Program-made: the position numbers and the translations under genes | DNA from: Bacteroidota bacterium | GTDB lineage: Bacteria > Bacteroidota > Bacteroidia > Chitinophagales > Chitinophagaceae | Length of the DNA stretch: 64,000 nucleotides | Assembly: GCA_016868815.1 (NCBI GenBank) | Contig: VGFQ01000009.1 | Location: 21,811 to 85,810, forward strand | Direction of reading: 5' to 3' | The notes under the pieces: model-generated | The model's input: the letters and a program-made list of their open reading frames with translations, nothing else | What the model was told of the DNA's origin: nothing | Databases searched by the model: none | In this document: positions 8,542-17,285 of the stretch, piece after piece | How the letters are laid out: each line of letters begins with the position of its first letter | Position numbering within the stretch: position 1 is the stretch's first letter

Positions 8542-9344
8542 ACGGGCTGGCCCCGCTGCACCAGATACCAAGCACAGGTCGTGATGAAGTCGCGCACCCA
8601 GGGCAGCCTCGCAACCCAACGGTACTGCTCCCGGGGGTTCCATCCAAACTTGTAGCGATAGATGGGGTTGATCAGAAAGAAGGTCCGCAACGAAATCCGG
8701 TAGCCGCTCTGCCGTGCCAGCCGTTCAAACCGGCGCGTCGACAGGCCGGTTGTCTTGATCTCCAGCAGCTCTGTCACCACGGCCTCCCTTTCACCAAACA
8801 AACGTAAGACGGACCGGTAGAGGGGTGCCGGCAGCAAATGGAACCAAGGCAGGACTGAAAGCAAGCGGTTGTCGCAGACCTGCTGGTGGCCGCCATGCGG
8901 CATACACCAAGGAGGAAATCCAAAGAACAAATGCCCTTGTGGCCGCAGGAAACGCTGCAGGTATGGAATGAAACGGGCCTGGTCGGGGATGTGCTCCACC
9001 ACGTCCTTTAGGATGATCAGGTCGAAGCGGCCGTTGTAGCTGTCCAAGGCTTCAGCATCGTATATGTTGCAGTTCACCAGCTCGGCGCGGCCCTTGGCCA
9101 TGAAGCTGGACAAGAGCTCCCGGGCATAGCCTGACTTGGTCGCATCCAGCTCGATGCCCACCACGTTGCAACCCCTCTCCAGGAAAGGCACCAGCACGCC
9201 GCCCTCTCCACATCCGATCTCCAAAATCTCCATATCCTGATGGATCTGCAGCGCCTGCTCAATGAAAGGCACCATGTAGTCCCGGGCATTGTCTACCTGC
9301 TGTTGGTAGCGGACACGAAAGTCGGTATGCTGGATCAGAGTCAT
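8538..9344 (-). CDS. Class I SAM-dependent methyltransferase
   Basis: A 268-aa methyltransferase of unknown substrate. The SAM-binding motif I is [20 protein letters not shown] (about residues 38-57), followed by the acidic end of strand 2 in [18 protein letters not shown]. The post-motif region [16 protein letters not shown] is typical of the methyltransferase 11/23-like group. The C-terminal part, rich in Trp, Tyr and Arg ([19 protein letters not shown]), resembles Bacteroidota proteins that modify lipids or glycans, but this is only a resemblance. It is convergent with proS, with stops overlapping in CTAA, and divergent from truB. Confidence 0.75.
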   Translation of the reverse strand: MTLIQHTDFRVRYQQQVDNARDYMVPFIEQALQIHQDMEILEIGCGEGGVLVPFLERGCNVVGIELDATKSGYARELLSSFMAKGRAELVNCNIYDAEALDSYNGRFDLIILKDVVEHIPDQARFIPYLQRFLRPQGHLFFGFPPWCMPHGGHQQVCDNRLLSVLPWFHLLPAPLYRSVLRLFGEREAVVTELLEIKTTGLSTRRFERLARQSGYRISLRTFFLINPIYRYKFGWNPREQYRWVARLPWVRDFITTCAWYLVQRGQPV

Positions 9345-9396
9345 CTAGGCTTGCTCAAAACCGGCAGGGTGACGGTATCTTCGTTAAAAGTACGGA

Positions 9397-10104
9397 TTGA
9401 CACTGGAACACTGGCAGCTGCCTTATGCGGAAGGACGGGTCTTGCTCATCGACAAACCATTGCGGTGGACCTCCTTCGACGCGGTAAAAAAAATCCGGAT
9501 CGCCACCCGGATCAGCAAGGTGGGGCATGCAGGCACTCTCGACCCGCTCGCTACGGGACTGCTCATCATCTGCACCGGACGCAAGACAAAGGAGATATCC
9601 TCCTATATGGCCCAGGAGAAAGAATATGAGGCCTGCTTCACCTTGGGATCCGTGACGTCTACCTACGATCTGGAGAGTACTCCCATAAATTATCAGTCGA
9701 TCGATCATCTCACGGAGTCTGATATCCGAAATACCTTGGCAGGCTTCCTCGGAGTGCAACTGCAAGTGCCGCCGGCCCATTCTGCCATCAAAAGGGAGGG
9801 AAGGCCCGCCTACCTAGATGCCAGAAAAGGCCGGGAGGTGGTTCTTGAGCCGCGACGGATAGAAATCCGAGAGCTGACCTTATTGCGGCTAGCGCTTCCG
9901 ATCGTGGAAGTAAAGGTTGTATGCACCACGGGTACATATATCCGAAGTCTGGCCAATGATGTCGGCCATCGACTGGGATGCGGAGCCCATCTTAGCACGC
10001 TCCGTCGGACGCGGATTGGGGAAATGCCCGTCTCGGGGGCTCTTTCTATTGATGCTTTCCTCACGCAACTCGAGCAGGAGAAGGTCTACCATCAGAAAGG
10101 ATAG
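9397..10104 (+). CDS. truB: tRNA pseudouridine(55) synthase
   Basis: A 235-aa pseudouridine synthase that makes psi-55 in the T-loop of tRNAs. GRVLLIDKPLRWTSFDAVKK opens the catalytic domain. GHAGTLDPLATGLLIICTGR contains the catalytic Asp of the family motif GTLDPxAxG. ATSDLES-like VTSTYDLEST and the RPAYLDARKGREV stretch follow. CTTGTYIRSLANDVGHRLGC is the second conserved core. The protein is shorter than E. coli TruB because the C-terminal PUA domain is minimal, as usual in Bacteroidota. The start is TTG; no in-frame ATG or GTG fits the conserved N-terminus. An A8 run falls within the codons for VKKIR. The 3' end overlaps tamL by 13 bp. Confidence 0.93.
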   Translation: MTLEHWQLPYAEGRVLLIDKPLRWTSFDAVKKIRIATRISKVGHAGTLDPLATGLLIICTGRKTKEISSYMAQEKEYEACFTLGSVTSTYDLESTPINYQSIDHLTESDIRNTLAGFLGVQLQVPPAHSAIKREGRPAYLDARKGREVVLEPRRIEIRELTLLRLALPIVEVKVVCTTGTYIRSLANDVGHRLGCGAHLSTLRRTRIGEMPVSGALSIDAFLTQLEQEKVYHQKG

Positions 10105-12485
10105 CCGATGGCGAACTGGAAGACGGGCTTGTTCCAAATTCCTGAGACGAACCATCCCCCGGCTGTGGGAGAATAGTAGCGCTCTGCCAGCGGCGTGCCT
10201 TTGTTCTGTGGCCCATAGCGAGGGTCTTTGATCGGGAAGCCGAGGTCGAACCGCAAGAGGAAATAGCTGAAGTCTACCCGCAAGCCAACCCCTGAGGCCA
10301 TGGCCAGGTCGTGGTAAAACTGGCTGGCCCGGAAGCCTGCCCGGGGGAGCTGCCCGGAGAGGTCGTTGCGGAACCATATATTTCCCACATCCATGAAGGC
10401 TGCACCTCGCATCCAAAAGCCATAGAAAGGAAATAGGTTGAAACGGTATTCCAGGTTGCCTTCCAGCTGGATGTCTGCATACTTGTCGTTCAGCCGTCCG
10501 TCGAGTGTGGTGTCAAAGCTTATGTTGGATCCGATACCAAGCTTGCGGAGCTGCCAGCCTCGCATGCTGTTTGGTCCACCGGCCACATAGCTCTTAAAGA
10601 AGGGGAGGGTCACCTGCCCTTGTCGGCTGAGGGTAGGGAAGGCCAGCCCATAGCCACTGAAGAAGCGTAAGTGCAGGCTCGACTTGCCATAGTCGATCAC
10701 CTGCCGGTAGTCCAGGTCCAGCTTAAGGAAGCGGTATAAGGTCGACAGCGGACGGCCTTCTGCCGTCAGCCCTTTGAAGAGGATGCCCGACAGGAGTCCA
10801 GACTCCTCCGCATAGACCCTCAGCAGATGGGTGCGCCGAGACGAGCCGGGAGAGAGGTTGCGGGTGTAGCTCACATTAGACCCGATAATCAACCCGTTAT
10901 TGTATGTATAGAGGAGCAGAGGGAAGTCTTGCAAGGTCTCCAGAAATAGGCTGTCTGGGTCGAAGCGTGTGTATTCGAAATTCAAGGGGCGGAACTGCCA
11001 GCTTGTATTCGTTCCCTGACGCCACTCGTATCCAAGGAAGGTATTGAACGTGCGCAGTCGGAAGAATTTGAACCGGTCGATGTAGGAGTAGTCGGCCGAG
11101 GTAATCGTCTTTCCATTGCGGACGCGGCCCTCCAGGCTGCTGCCGTAAGGCATCGCCAGCCAGGGGATGGTGAGCCGGTTGGTGAGGCTGACCTCTCCGG
11201 TCAGCAGGCGTTGGAAGTTGTTGAACTCCACGCCTGTCCGCAGATTATTCTCCAGCTGGATAGCCTTTTGGGCAAGGTTCCGATTCCGGAGGGTGAAGTT
11301 CACGGCCGCGCCGATGCGCCCGCTGCCAACCTGGATCGACTGTGTGTTGTTGATGATGGAGCTGCCCTCCAGTCCCGCCTCAAAGAACTGGCGCTTGGCA
11401 GGTGTCAGCCGCAGGGTGTAGTTGATTTGTTGGGTGCTGTCGACATTCTCGGAGAGGATGTTGATATTCTGCCAGGCGCCCAGGCGGTTGAAATTATTGA
11501 GTGTCTGGCTATAAGCCTGCCGGGTATACGGCGCGCCAGGCCGGATCTCGACCTGGTCTGCAATGAAGCGCGTGGCGAACAGTTGTTGGGTGGAGACCAC
11601 TTTGATGGAGTCGTGATATACGATGGTGCCAATGTCCGGCGCATTGGGGTCTGCATCCGGCAGCCAGTCGCTGTACACCGTGAAACGCCCGATCTGATAG
11701 GGCAGCAGGTGTGTGGAATCCCTGATGTTGTTGAGTCGAATGCGGATGTCGACCGTTGGATTTTTCAGACTGTTCCTGGCTTCTGCCAGCAATCGTACGA
11801 ATTCAAAGGGGTCCAGGCTGGGATCGATCAGCTTGGAGAAGGTGGAGTCGGCTTCTACGATGATGTCTTCCCGGGTGAATTTCTGATAGCCGTTGTTGTT
11901 GAACACCCCCACGAGTCGGTCCAGTTCCTGGTCGATGCCGGCATTCTCAAACGGAGCTCCCTTCTTCAGCAGGCATCCTGCCCGCACCTTATCCGCAATT
12001 CGTTGCAGTTGGCTGTCAGCCAGGGCATATTCGACCGTATCGATGACAAAAAGTCGGCCGGCCTCCACCTGGTATTCCAGGGTGATGCGCTGCTGATCTT
12101 TGAAGGAATGGAGGCTGGAGTCGACCCGGACCGTGCTACCCTTGTAGCCAAGGCTGCCCATCAGGAAGCGCATGTTGCGGGTGCTCTGCTCCACCGCTTT
12201 CGGCTGGTATGGATTCGGGGAGACGATGATGGGAACGGGTACGATCCAGGGGAAGCGCGGCCAGGGGATCTTGGAGGCACTGACGACGCGGGCACTGTCT
12301 TCTATCTGTTCTTCAAGGCGGGACCGAACGGAAGCGAGTTTCTCTCTGTTGGCGATACCGCTTACCTTTATCCGGTTCTCGAAAATGAATGGACGATCAG
12401 GACGGTATTCCCTAACAATGGTGCAGGACAGGATGCATAGGCTGCAAAAGGCGGCAAGAAAGATGCGGGGGGGGGTGCTGTTCAT
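10092..12485 (-). CDS. tamL: TamL: BamA/TamA-family outer membrane assembly lipoprotein
   Basis: A 797-aa Omp85-superfamily protein. The N-terminus is a lipoprotein signal with lipobox CILSC (Cys 21), which distinguishes the Bacteroidota TamL from the non-lipidated proteobacterial TamA. POTRA-like repeats follow, for example FVIDTVEYALADSQLQRIAD and QVEIRPGAPYTRQAYSQTLN. The C-terminal barrel contains the Omp85-type motif GGPNSMRGWQLRKLGIG and LEYRFNLFPFYGFWMRGAAF. It ends in QFAIGYPF with a terminal Phe. TamL partners TamB in moving or inserting envelope proteins or lipids. No tamB is present in the window. Codons 4-7 contain a run of nine C residues. The gene is divergent from the TrmH-type methyltransferase, and its 3' end overlaps truB. 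Confidence 0.85.
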   Translation of the reverse strand: MNSTPPRIFLAAFCSLCILSCTIVREYRPDRPFIFENRIKVSGIANREKLASVRSRLEEQIEDSARVVSASKIPWPRFPWIVPVPIIVSPNPYQPKAVEQSTRNMRFLMGSLGYKGSTVRVDSSLHSFKDQQRITLEYQVEAGRLFVIDTVEYALADSQLQRIADKVRAGCLLKKGAPFENAGIDQELDRLVGVFNNNGYQKFTREDIIVEADSTFSKLIDPSLDPFEFVRLLAEARNSLKNPTVDIRIRLNNIRDSTHLLPYQIGRFTVYSDWLPDADPNAPDIGTIVYHDSIKVVSTQQLFATRFIADQVEIRPGAPYTRQAYSQTLNNFNRLGAWQNINILSENVDSTQQINYTLRLTPAKRQFFEAGLEGSSIINNTQSIQVGSGRIGAAVNFTLRNRNLAQKAIQLENNLRTGVEFNNFQRLLTGEVSLTNRLTIPWLAMPYGSSLEGRVRNGKTITSADYSYIDRFKFFRLRTFNTFLGYEWRQGTNTSWQFRPLNFEYTRFDPDSLFLETLQDFPLLLYTYNNGLIIGSNVSYTRNLSPGSSRRTHLLRVYAEESGLLSGILFKGLTAEGRPLSTLYRFLKLDLDYRQVIDYGKSSLHLRFFSGYGLAFPTLSRQGQVTLPFFKSYVAGGPNSMRGWQLRKLGIGSNISFDTTLDGRLNDKYADIQLEGNLEYRFNLFPFYGFWMRGAAFMDVGNIWFRNDLSGQLPRAGFRASQFYHDLAMASGVGLRVDFSYFLLRFDLGFPIKDPRYGPQNKGTPLAERYYSPTAGGWFVSGIWNKPVFQFAIGYPF

Positions 12486-12515
12486 GCTCCAGGTGCGACT
12501 GTAATGCCCCTTGCT

Positions 12516-13277
12516 ATGGTTTCCAAATCAAAGGTCAGGTTTATACGAGGTTTGTGCCAAAAAAAAATCAGGCAGCAAACCGATCTATATATCGTCGAAG
12601 GTCCTCACATGGTGGAAGAACTCCTCCAGTGGCGCCCTCAGGATGTGGAAGAGATCTTTGCTGAAGAAGCCTGGGCTTCCGCCTATGCATCGACATCACC
12701 AGCATGCAAGGATCGTCTACATACATCCTCACTCCATTATGTGGTGGGTGACGAGCTGGCCTCCATGAGCTGCCAGCAAGCGCCTAACCAGGTGCTAGCG
12801 CTGGTGCGAAAACGTACGCCGGCTATTGCTGTCGCATCGGCCGATCAGATCACTCTGGCGCTAGACGCCATCCGTGACCCTGGTAACCTGGGGACCATAC
12901 TACGGACGGCCGACTGGTTTGGCATTCAACACGTGGTCTGCAGCCTAGACACCGCAGAATTGTATAACCCAAAAGTCGTGCAGGCTACCATGGGCAGCAT
13001 CTTCCGCCTGTCGGTGGCGTATGTCGACCTGGCGGTCTGGCTGCAGGGCCTGCAAGGGCTGCCCGTGTATTGCACTGGCTTACAGGGCGAATCCATCCGA
13101 TCGCTTTCGCCGCTGGCAGAGGGGGTCCTGTTGATTGGGAATGAAGCCAGGGGTGTCTCAGAAAATCTGCGTGTCCTAGCCACTCATCAGATCACCATAC
13201 CGCGGTACGGTCATGCTGAATCCCTCAATGCGTCTGTCGCCGCCGGCATCCTCCTCGCGCACTGCGGCAATGGCTAA
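12516..13277 (+). CDS. TrmH/SpoU-family RNA 2'-O-methyltransferase
   Basis: SPOUT-class RNA methyltransferase, 253 aa from ATG 12516. MVSKSKVRFIRGLCQKKIRQ matches the usual N-terminus, so the ATG four codons upstream (12504) is less likely. The N-terminal L30e-like substrate-binding domain contains YIVEGPHMVEELL. The three knot motifs are ALDAIRDPGNLGTILRTADW, LLIGNEARGVS and IPRYGHAESLNASVAAGILL. It methylates ribose in rRNA or tRNA; whether it is an RlmB-, TrmH- or other-type enzyme cannot be told. An A9 run lies in codons about 16-19. The gene is divergent from tamL with only about 30 bp between starts, so promoter elements must overlap coding sequence. The stop shares CTAA with the rnhA stop. 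Confidence 0.88.
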   Translation: MVSKSKVRFIRGLCQKKIRQQTDLYIVEGPHMVEELLQWRPQDVEEIFAEEAWASAYASTSPACKDRLHTSSLHYVVGDELASMSCQQAPNQVLALVRKRTPAIAVASADQITLALDAIRDPGNLGTILRTADWFGIQHVVCSLDTAELYNPKVVQATMGSIFRLSVAYVDLAVWLQGLQGLPVYCTGLQGESIRSLSPLAEGVLLIGNEARGVSENLRVLATHQITIPRYGHAESLNASVAAGILLAHCGNG

Positions 13278-13738
13278 CCCGCATATCCGGTATCTTCCAG
13301 TAAGGAAGCACCATCGGCAGCGGCCGTCGCCAAGGCATCACAACGGTTGTTGTACGGATTGGTTTGATGCCCTTTCACCCAGATGAAACGGATATGGTGC
13401 CGCTTAGACAGCGCATGGTAGCGCAGCCATAGGTCGCTGTTTTTCTTGCCGCCGGCAAAATGGGTGCGGATCCATTTCTCTAGCCAGCCTTCCGTCACGG
13501 CCTTGACGACATACTGACTGTCAGAATACACGACAATGTCGAGGCCATCCTTGTTCAATGTCTCCAGGGCGGCGATGACAGACATCAGCTCCATCCGGTT
13601 ATTGGTCGTGTGGCGGTAGCCGGCGGAAAGCTCTTTGACTTGCCCCTTCCAGATCAGGATCGACCCATACCCACCCCGTCCCGGGTTCCCCCTGGCAGAA
13701 CCGTCTGTATAGATGGTGAGCCCGTTCTCGTGGATCAT
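13274..13738 (-). CDS. rnhA: Ribonuclease HI
   Basis: A 154-aa RNase HI that cleaves the RNA strand of RNA/DNA hybrids. The start is taken at ATG 13738, because the track's longer form adds 13 codons that overlap phzF. All catalytic positions can be seen: Asp in TIYTDGSARGNPGRGGYG, Glu in NRMELMSVIAAL, Asp in VVYSDSQYVVKAV, and His/Asp in WVKGHQTNPYNNRCDALA. A basic-handle-like stretch is present around WLEKWIRTHFAGGKKNSDLW. The ATG follows the phzF TGA by one base (TGACATG), so translation is probably coupled. It is the last gene of the minus-strand run pfkA-pyk-phzF-rnhA. Confidence 0.95.
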   Translation of the reverse strand: MIHENGLTIYTDGSARGNPGRGGYGSILIWKGQVKELSAGYRHTTNNRMELMSVIAALETLNKDGLDIVVYSDSQYVVKAVTEGWLEKWIRTHFAGGKKNSDLWLRYHALSKRHHIRFIWVKGHQTNPYNNRCDALATAAADGASLLEDTGYAG

Positions 13739-13739
13739 G

Positions 13740-14528
13740 TCAAAGGTGTATCTGACCTTGCAGATACAGGCGAGCATCGCCTGTTAGTAACACCCTCTCG
13801 CCCGCGAGGGTACATTCCAGCGATCCGCCTCTGGCAGAGAGCTGTCGGGCCTGAAAGTGGGTGATGCCTTTCATCTCAGCCCAGAAGGAGGTCAATGTAC
13901 AGTGGGCAGAACCCGTTACTGGATCTTCATCAACCCCACAGGCGGGGGCAAAGAAGCGAGAGACATAGCCGTCGGGTGACGACCAGGCGGTCACAATGAT
14001 GCCACGCGCCTCGAGGCCTGCCAGTAGCGGCATCTTGGGGGTAAGCCGCTGCACCTCCGCTTCCGTCTCAAGCCGTACGAGGTAGTCGAAGCGACCTTTC
14101 CAGACGGACGTTGGGATGGTCCCAAGGGCTTCGCCCAGCAAGGATGGAAAGTCGAAGACAGGAGTGGGCATGTCGCAGGGGAAGTCGAGCGTGTACCGGC
14201 AATCTCTGTGTCGGGCGACTTCCAACAGGCCACTCTTTGTATGGAAGTGAATGCGTTCACCGTGATGCCCTCGCTCACTGCAATGCACATGGGCCGCCGC
14301 TAGGGTTGCATGCCCACAGAGGTCGACTTCCACGCGGGGGGTGAACCATCTTAGATCATAACCTTCAGAGACCGGCACAGTGAAAGCCGTCTCCGACAAG
14401 TTGTGTTGAGCGGCGATGGCTTGCAAGCGGTCATCTGGCAGCCAGGATTCCAGCGGTACCACAGCCGCAGGATTCCCACGAAAGGGGGTATCTGTGAAAG
14501 CATCCACGATGTAGACGGGTAATATCAT
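13740..14528 (-). CDS. PhzF-family isomerase-like protein
   Basis: A 262-aa member of the PhzF / diaminopimelate-epimerase-fold family. Signature parts are YIVDAFTDTPFRGNPAAVV at the start, AQHNLSETAFTVP with the Glu that acts as general acid/base in PhzF, FTPRVEVDLCGHATLAAAHV, and FFAPACGVDEDPVTGSAHCTL. No phenazine genes lie nearby, so this is one of the many PhzF paralogues of unknown substrate, often annotated as an isomerase. It sits 41 bp after pyk and is coupled to rnhA. Confidence 0.85.
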   Translation of the reverse strand: MILPVYIVDAFTDTPFRGNPAAVVPLESWLPDDRLQAIAAQHNLSETAFTVPVSEGYDLRWFTPRVEVDLCGHATLAAAHVHCSERGHHGERIHFHTKSGLLEVARHRDCRYTLDFPCDMPTPVFDFPSLLGEALGTIPTSVWKGRFDYLVRLETEAEVQRLTPKMPLLAGLEARGIIVTAWSSPDGYVSRFFAPACGVDEDPVTGSAHCTLTSFWAEMKGITHFQARQLSARGGSLECTLAGERVLLTGDARLYLQGQIHL

Positions 14529-14569
14529 CTTGCTGATTATGGCTTCGGTCTGGCCTCGCTAGGGTCGCT

Positions 14570-16060
14570 TCAGCTCACACGGGTGACCTTAATCATATTC
14601 GTGGGTAAGTGCATTTCTACCGGGATGCTGCCGGTATTCACCACAACGTCGCCTACTTTGAGGAACCCTCTTTCTTTTAGGATGGTGACCTGGTCGACCA
14701 TAATGTCGTCAATGCTCTCCTCCTCTTCATAGAAAAATGCGCGTACCCCCCAGCTCAGGCTCAGTTGGTTGACCAGCGTTCTTTCTTTGGTGTAGATATA
14801 CAACAACGCTTTCGGGCGGTAACTGCTCAGCATGAAGGCCGTATAACCGCTTTGCGTCATCCCGATCAGTGCCTCTGCTTCTGTATCCTCTGCCAGCTTG
14901 CAGGCATTGTAGCAGACTGCATCGCTCAGGAAGGTCGGAGAGTGGGGGAGGGGCTTCAGGTCTTCGTCTCGGTTGAAACGGTATTCGTTGCGTTCCACCT
15001 CGAGGATGATCTTCTTCATGGTCTCTACCACCAGGGCCGGGTGATTGCCAGTCGCCGTCTCCCCACTAAGCATCACTGCATCTGCACCTTCTATGACGGC
15101 GTTGGCAACGTCGGTGCTTTCACTGCGATTTGGCTTGGTACGTTCCATCATGCTTTCCATCATCTGGGTGGCTACGATGACTGGTTTTGCTCGGTGCAGG
15201 CATTTGCGAATGATCTGCTTTTGGATTAAAGGTACCTGCTCTACCGGTAGTTCCACCCCGAGGTCGCCCCGGGCAATCATGATGCCGTCAGACTCAAGGA
15301 TGATTTCCCGAATGTTGGTCAGTGCCTCCGGCTTTTCAATCTTTGCAATCACTTTTGTCTTACTGTTCCGCTCCTGCAGTTTGCTCTTGATGATCACGAT
15401 GTCTTCAACACTCCTAACAAACGATAGCGCCACCCATTCCAGCTTTTGGGCCACGATGAAATCCAGGTCGGCAAGATCTTTCTCCGTCAATGCTGGTAAG
15501 GAGATCTTAGTATCTGGGAGGTTGATGCCTTTCTTAGACGAGAGGATGCCGCCTAGCCGCACCTGCACTTTTACATCTCCTTCTCGCGTGATGTCTAATA
15601 CCACGACTTCAATCTTCCCATCGTCGATCATGATCGTATTGCCGACCTTTACATCGTCTGCTAGGTTTGGATAGGAGACGTAGATTTTCTCCAGTGAGCC
15701 GACGACTTTCTCATTGGTGAAGGTCAGGATATCGCCGGCGTTCACTTCCAGGGCATTGCCTGTGATCTCGCCTACGCGCAGCTTTGGACCCTGGAGGTCT
15801 CCCAAAATGGCGATGTTGTAGGGCTCCGTTGAGTTGATGCGGCGGATATGCTCGATGATGCGGGCCTTGTCTTCATGCATTCCGTGGGAGAAGTTGAGCC
15901 GAAATACATTCACCCCGGCACGCACCAGCTCCAATAATTTTTCATACGTGTCGCAGGCAGGCCCGACTGTCGCAACGATTTTGGTGCGATGTACCCGATG
16001 GTCCAGCCCGGCTTTGACGTCCATGTCCTGATACAGGTACTTGCTGATTTTCGTGCTCAT
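14570..16060 (-). CDS. pyk: Pyruvate kinase
   Basis: A 496-aa pyruvate kinase, the last step of glycolysis, making pyruvate and ATP from phosphoenolpyruvate. TKIVATVGPACDTYEKLLEL and VFRLNFSHGMHEDK open the barrel. GDLQGPKLRVGEI follows, then the insertion B domain. The active-site signature is KVIAKIEKPEAL and then SDGIMIARGDLGVELPVEQV, with Lys, Glu and Asp for Mg and substrate binding. TQMMESM and SGETATGNHPALVVETM are further conserved blocks. The C-terminal regulatory domain is complete. It follows pfkA by 56 bp, so the two ATP-controlled steps of glycolysis appear co-expressed. Confidence 0.96.
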   Translation of the reverse strand: MSTKISKYLYQDMDVKAGLDHRVHRTKIVATVGPACDTYEKLLELVRAGVNVFRLNFSHGMHEDKARIIEHIRRINSTEPYNIAILGDLQGPKLRVGEITGNALEVNAGDILTFTNEKVVGSLEKIYVSYPNLADDVKVGNTIMIDDGKIEVVVLDITREGDVKVQVRLGGILSSKKGINLPDTKISLPALTEKDLADLDFIVAQKLEWVALSFVRSVEDIVIIKSKLQERNSKTKVIAKIEKPEALTNIREIILESDGIMIARGDLGVELPVEQVPLIQKQIIRKCLHRAKPVIVATQMMESMMERTKPNRSESTDVANAVIEGADAVMLSGETATGNHPALVVETMKKIILEVERNEYRFNRDEDLKPLPHSPTFLSDAVCYNACKLAEDTEAEALIGMTQSGYTAFMLSSYRPKALLYIYTKERTLVNQLSLSWGVRAFFYEEEESIDDIMVDQVTILKERGFLKVGDVVVNTGSIPVEMHLPTNMIKVTRVS

Positions 16061-16116
16061 CTTTTAGTAGGGTTCTCCTGTCAATTTTTATGTGATGGAT
16101 GCATACCAGATCTGTC

Positions 16117-17100
16117 TCAACTGGCCAGTATCTTAAAGATTTTCATCCAGTCTTCGCTGATCCGCTGCTTGGCTTTTACGGCATTGTCGAGGGGGGTATA
16201 ATGAATCCGGTTATTGACAATGCCCACCATCACATTATGCCGTCCTTCGATCAAGCTGCCTACAGCAGCATAGCCCATCCGGCTGGCGATGACCCTGTCA
16301 AGGCAAGTGGGTGACCCTCCTCGCTGGATATGTCCCAGGATGGCGACTCTAATATCCGTATTGGGTAGCCGCTCGCGGATGATCTTGGATACCTCATTGG
16401 CTCCGCCGAAGTCATCCCCTTCCGCTACGACCACCAAGTTGACCAGCTTCCGGCGTTTCTCCTTCTCCTGCAGGGAGATGAGTAAGGCCTCCATGTCGGT
16501 CTTTCTTTCTGGTATGAGGATGTGTTCTGCCCCGGTGCTGATGCCGCTATGTAGGGCTATGTATCCCGCATCCCGTCCCATCACTTCAATGATAAACAAC
16601 CTGTCATGGGCATCTGCCGTATCGCGGATCTTATCAATAGCCTGCACTGCGGTGTTGACCGCTGTATCGAAGCCGATGGTGAAGTCTGTCCCCGCAATGT
16701 CCTTGTCGATCGTGCCCGGCACCCCGATGCAGGGAATGTTAAACTCATTCGAAAACGTTTTTGCTCCATGAAAAGATCCATCTCCGCCAATGATCACTAA
16801 CCCATCAATGCCATGCTTCTGCAAGTTGGCATAGGCACGTGTCCTGCCTTCCGACGTGCGGAACTCTTTGGATCTCGCAGTTTTGAGGATGGTTCCCCCA
16901 CGTTGGATGATGTTGGCCACACTTTTCGAATCCATCGGCTGGATCTCGTCATCAATCATGCCCGAGTAGCCCCTCAACACGCCGAATACCTCCAGGCCAT
17001 GAAATAATCCTGTTCGGACTACCGCCCGAATACAGGCATTCATACCTGGTGAATCACCGCCGGAGGTGAGCACGCCAATCCTGCTGACTTTCTGTCCCAT
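16117..17100 (-). CDS. pfkA: ATP-dependent 6-phosphofructokinase
   Basis: A 327-aa phosphofructokinase that makes fructose 1,6-bisphosphate. RIGVLTSGGDSPGMNACIRA is the N-terminal ATP site. LVIIGGDGSFHGAKTF has the Gly after GGD that marks the ATP-using and not the PPi-using form. The catalytic loop reads GTIDKDIAGTD (residues 129-139); the usual TIDND has Lys in place of the Asn equivalent to E. coli Asn128. VEVMGRDAGYIAL-type EVMGRDAGYIALHSG and GHIQRGGSPTCLDRVIASRM follow as expected. It is the first gene of the pfkA-pyk-phzF-rnhA run. The 185-bp gap upstream separates it from the divergent RmlD-like gene and should hold both promoters. Confidence 0.94.
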   Translation of the reverse strand: MGQKVSRIGVLTSGGDSPGMNACIRAVVRTGLFHGLEVFGVLRGYSGMIDDEIQPMDSKSVANIIQRGGTILKTARSKEFRTSEGRTRAYANLQKHGIDGLVIIGGDGSFHGAKTFSNEFNIPCIGVPGTIDKDIAGTDFTIGFDTAVNTAVQAIDKIRDTADAHDRLFIIEVMGRDAGYIALHSGISTGAEHILIPERKTDMEALLISLQEKEKRRKLVNLVVVAEGDDFGGANEVSKIIRERLPNTDIRVAILGHIQRGGSPTCLDRVIASRMGYAAVGSLIEGRHNVMVGIVNNRIHYTPLDNAVKAKQRISEDWMKIFKILAS

Positions 17101-17285
17101 TTTTATGCATTACAAGTTGTTTGGATGGCGCAATCGATCACAGAATGTGTCGGATAGTACTTCGTTTCAAAAATACACAAAACATTCTGCCTGGAGATTG
17201 AAGGTACATTGCTTTTTGAAATTACCGGAGGGGCTTCTACGATTCACAGGGGTGCATTACATTCGGGAAGGTTAAACGAAGAGAT

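Noticed and set aside
11211-12440. 409-aa plus-strand ORF
   Set aside because: Entirely antisense to tamL, with composition typical of a reversed reading frame. No recognisable domain.
16117-17100. pfkA as a pyrophosphate-dependent enzyme
   Set aside because: The GGDGS motif keeps Gly where PPi enzymes have Asp, so the ATP form is better supported despite the Lys in the TIDND loop.
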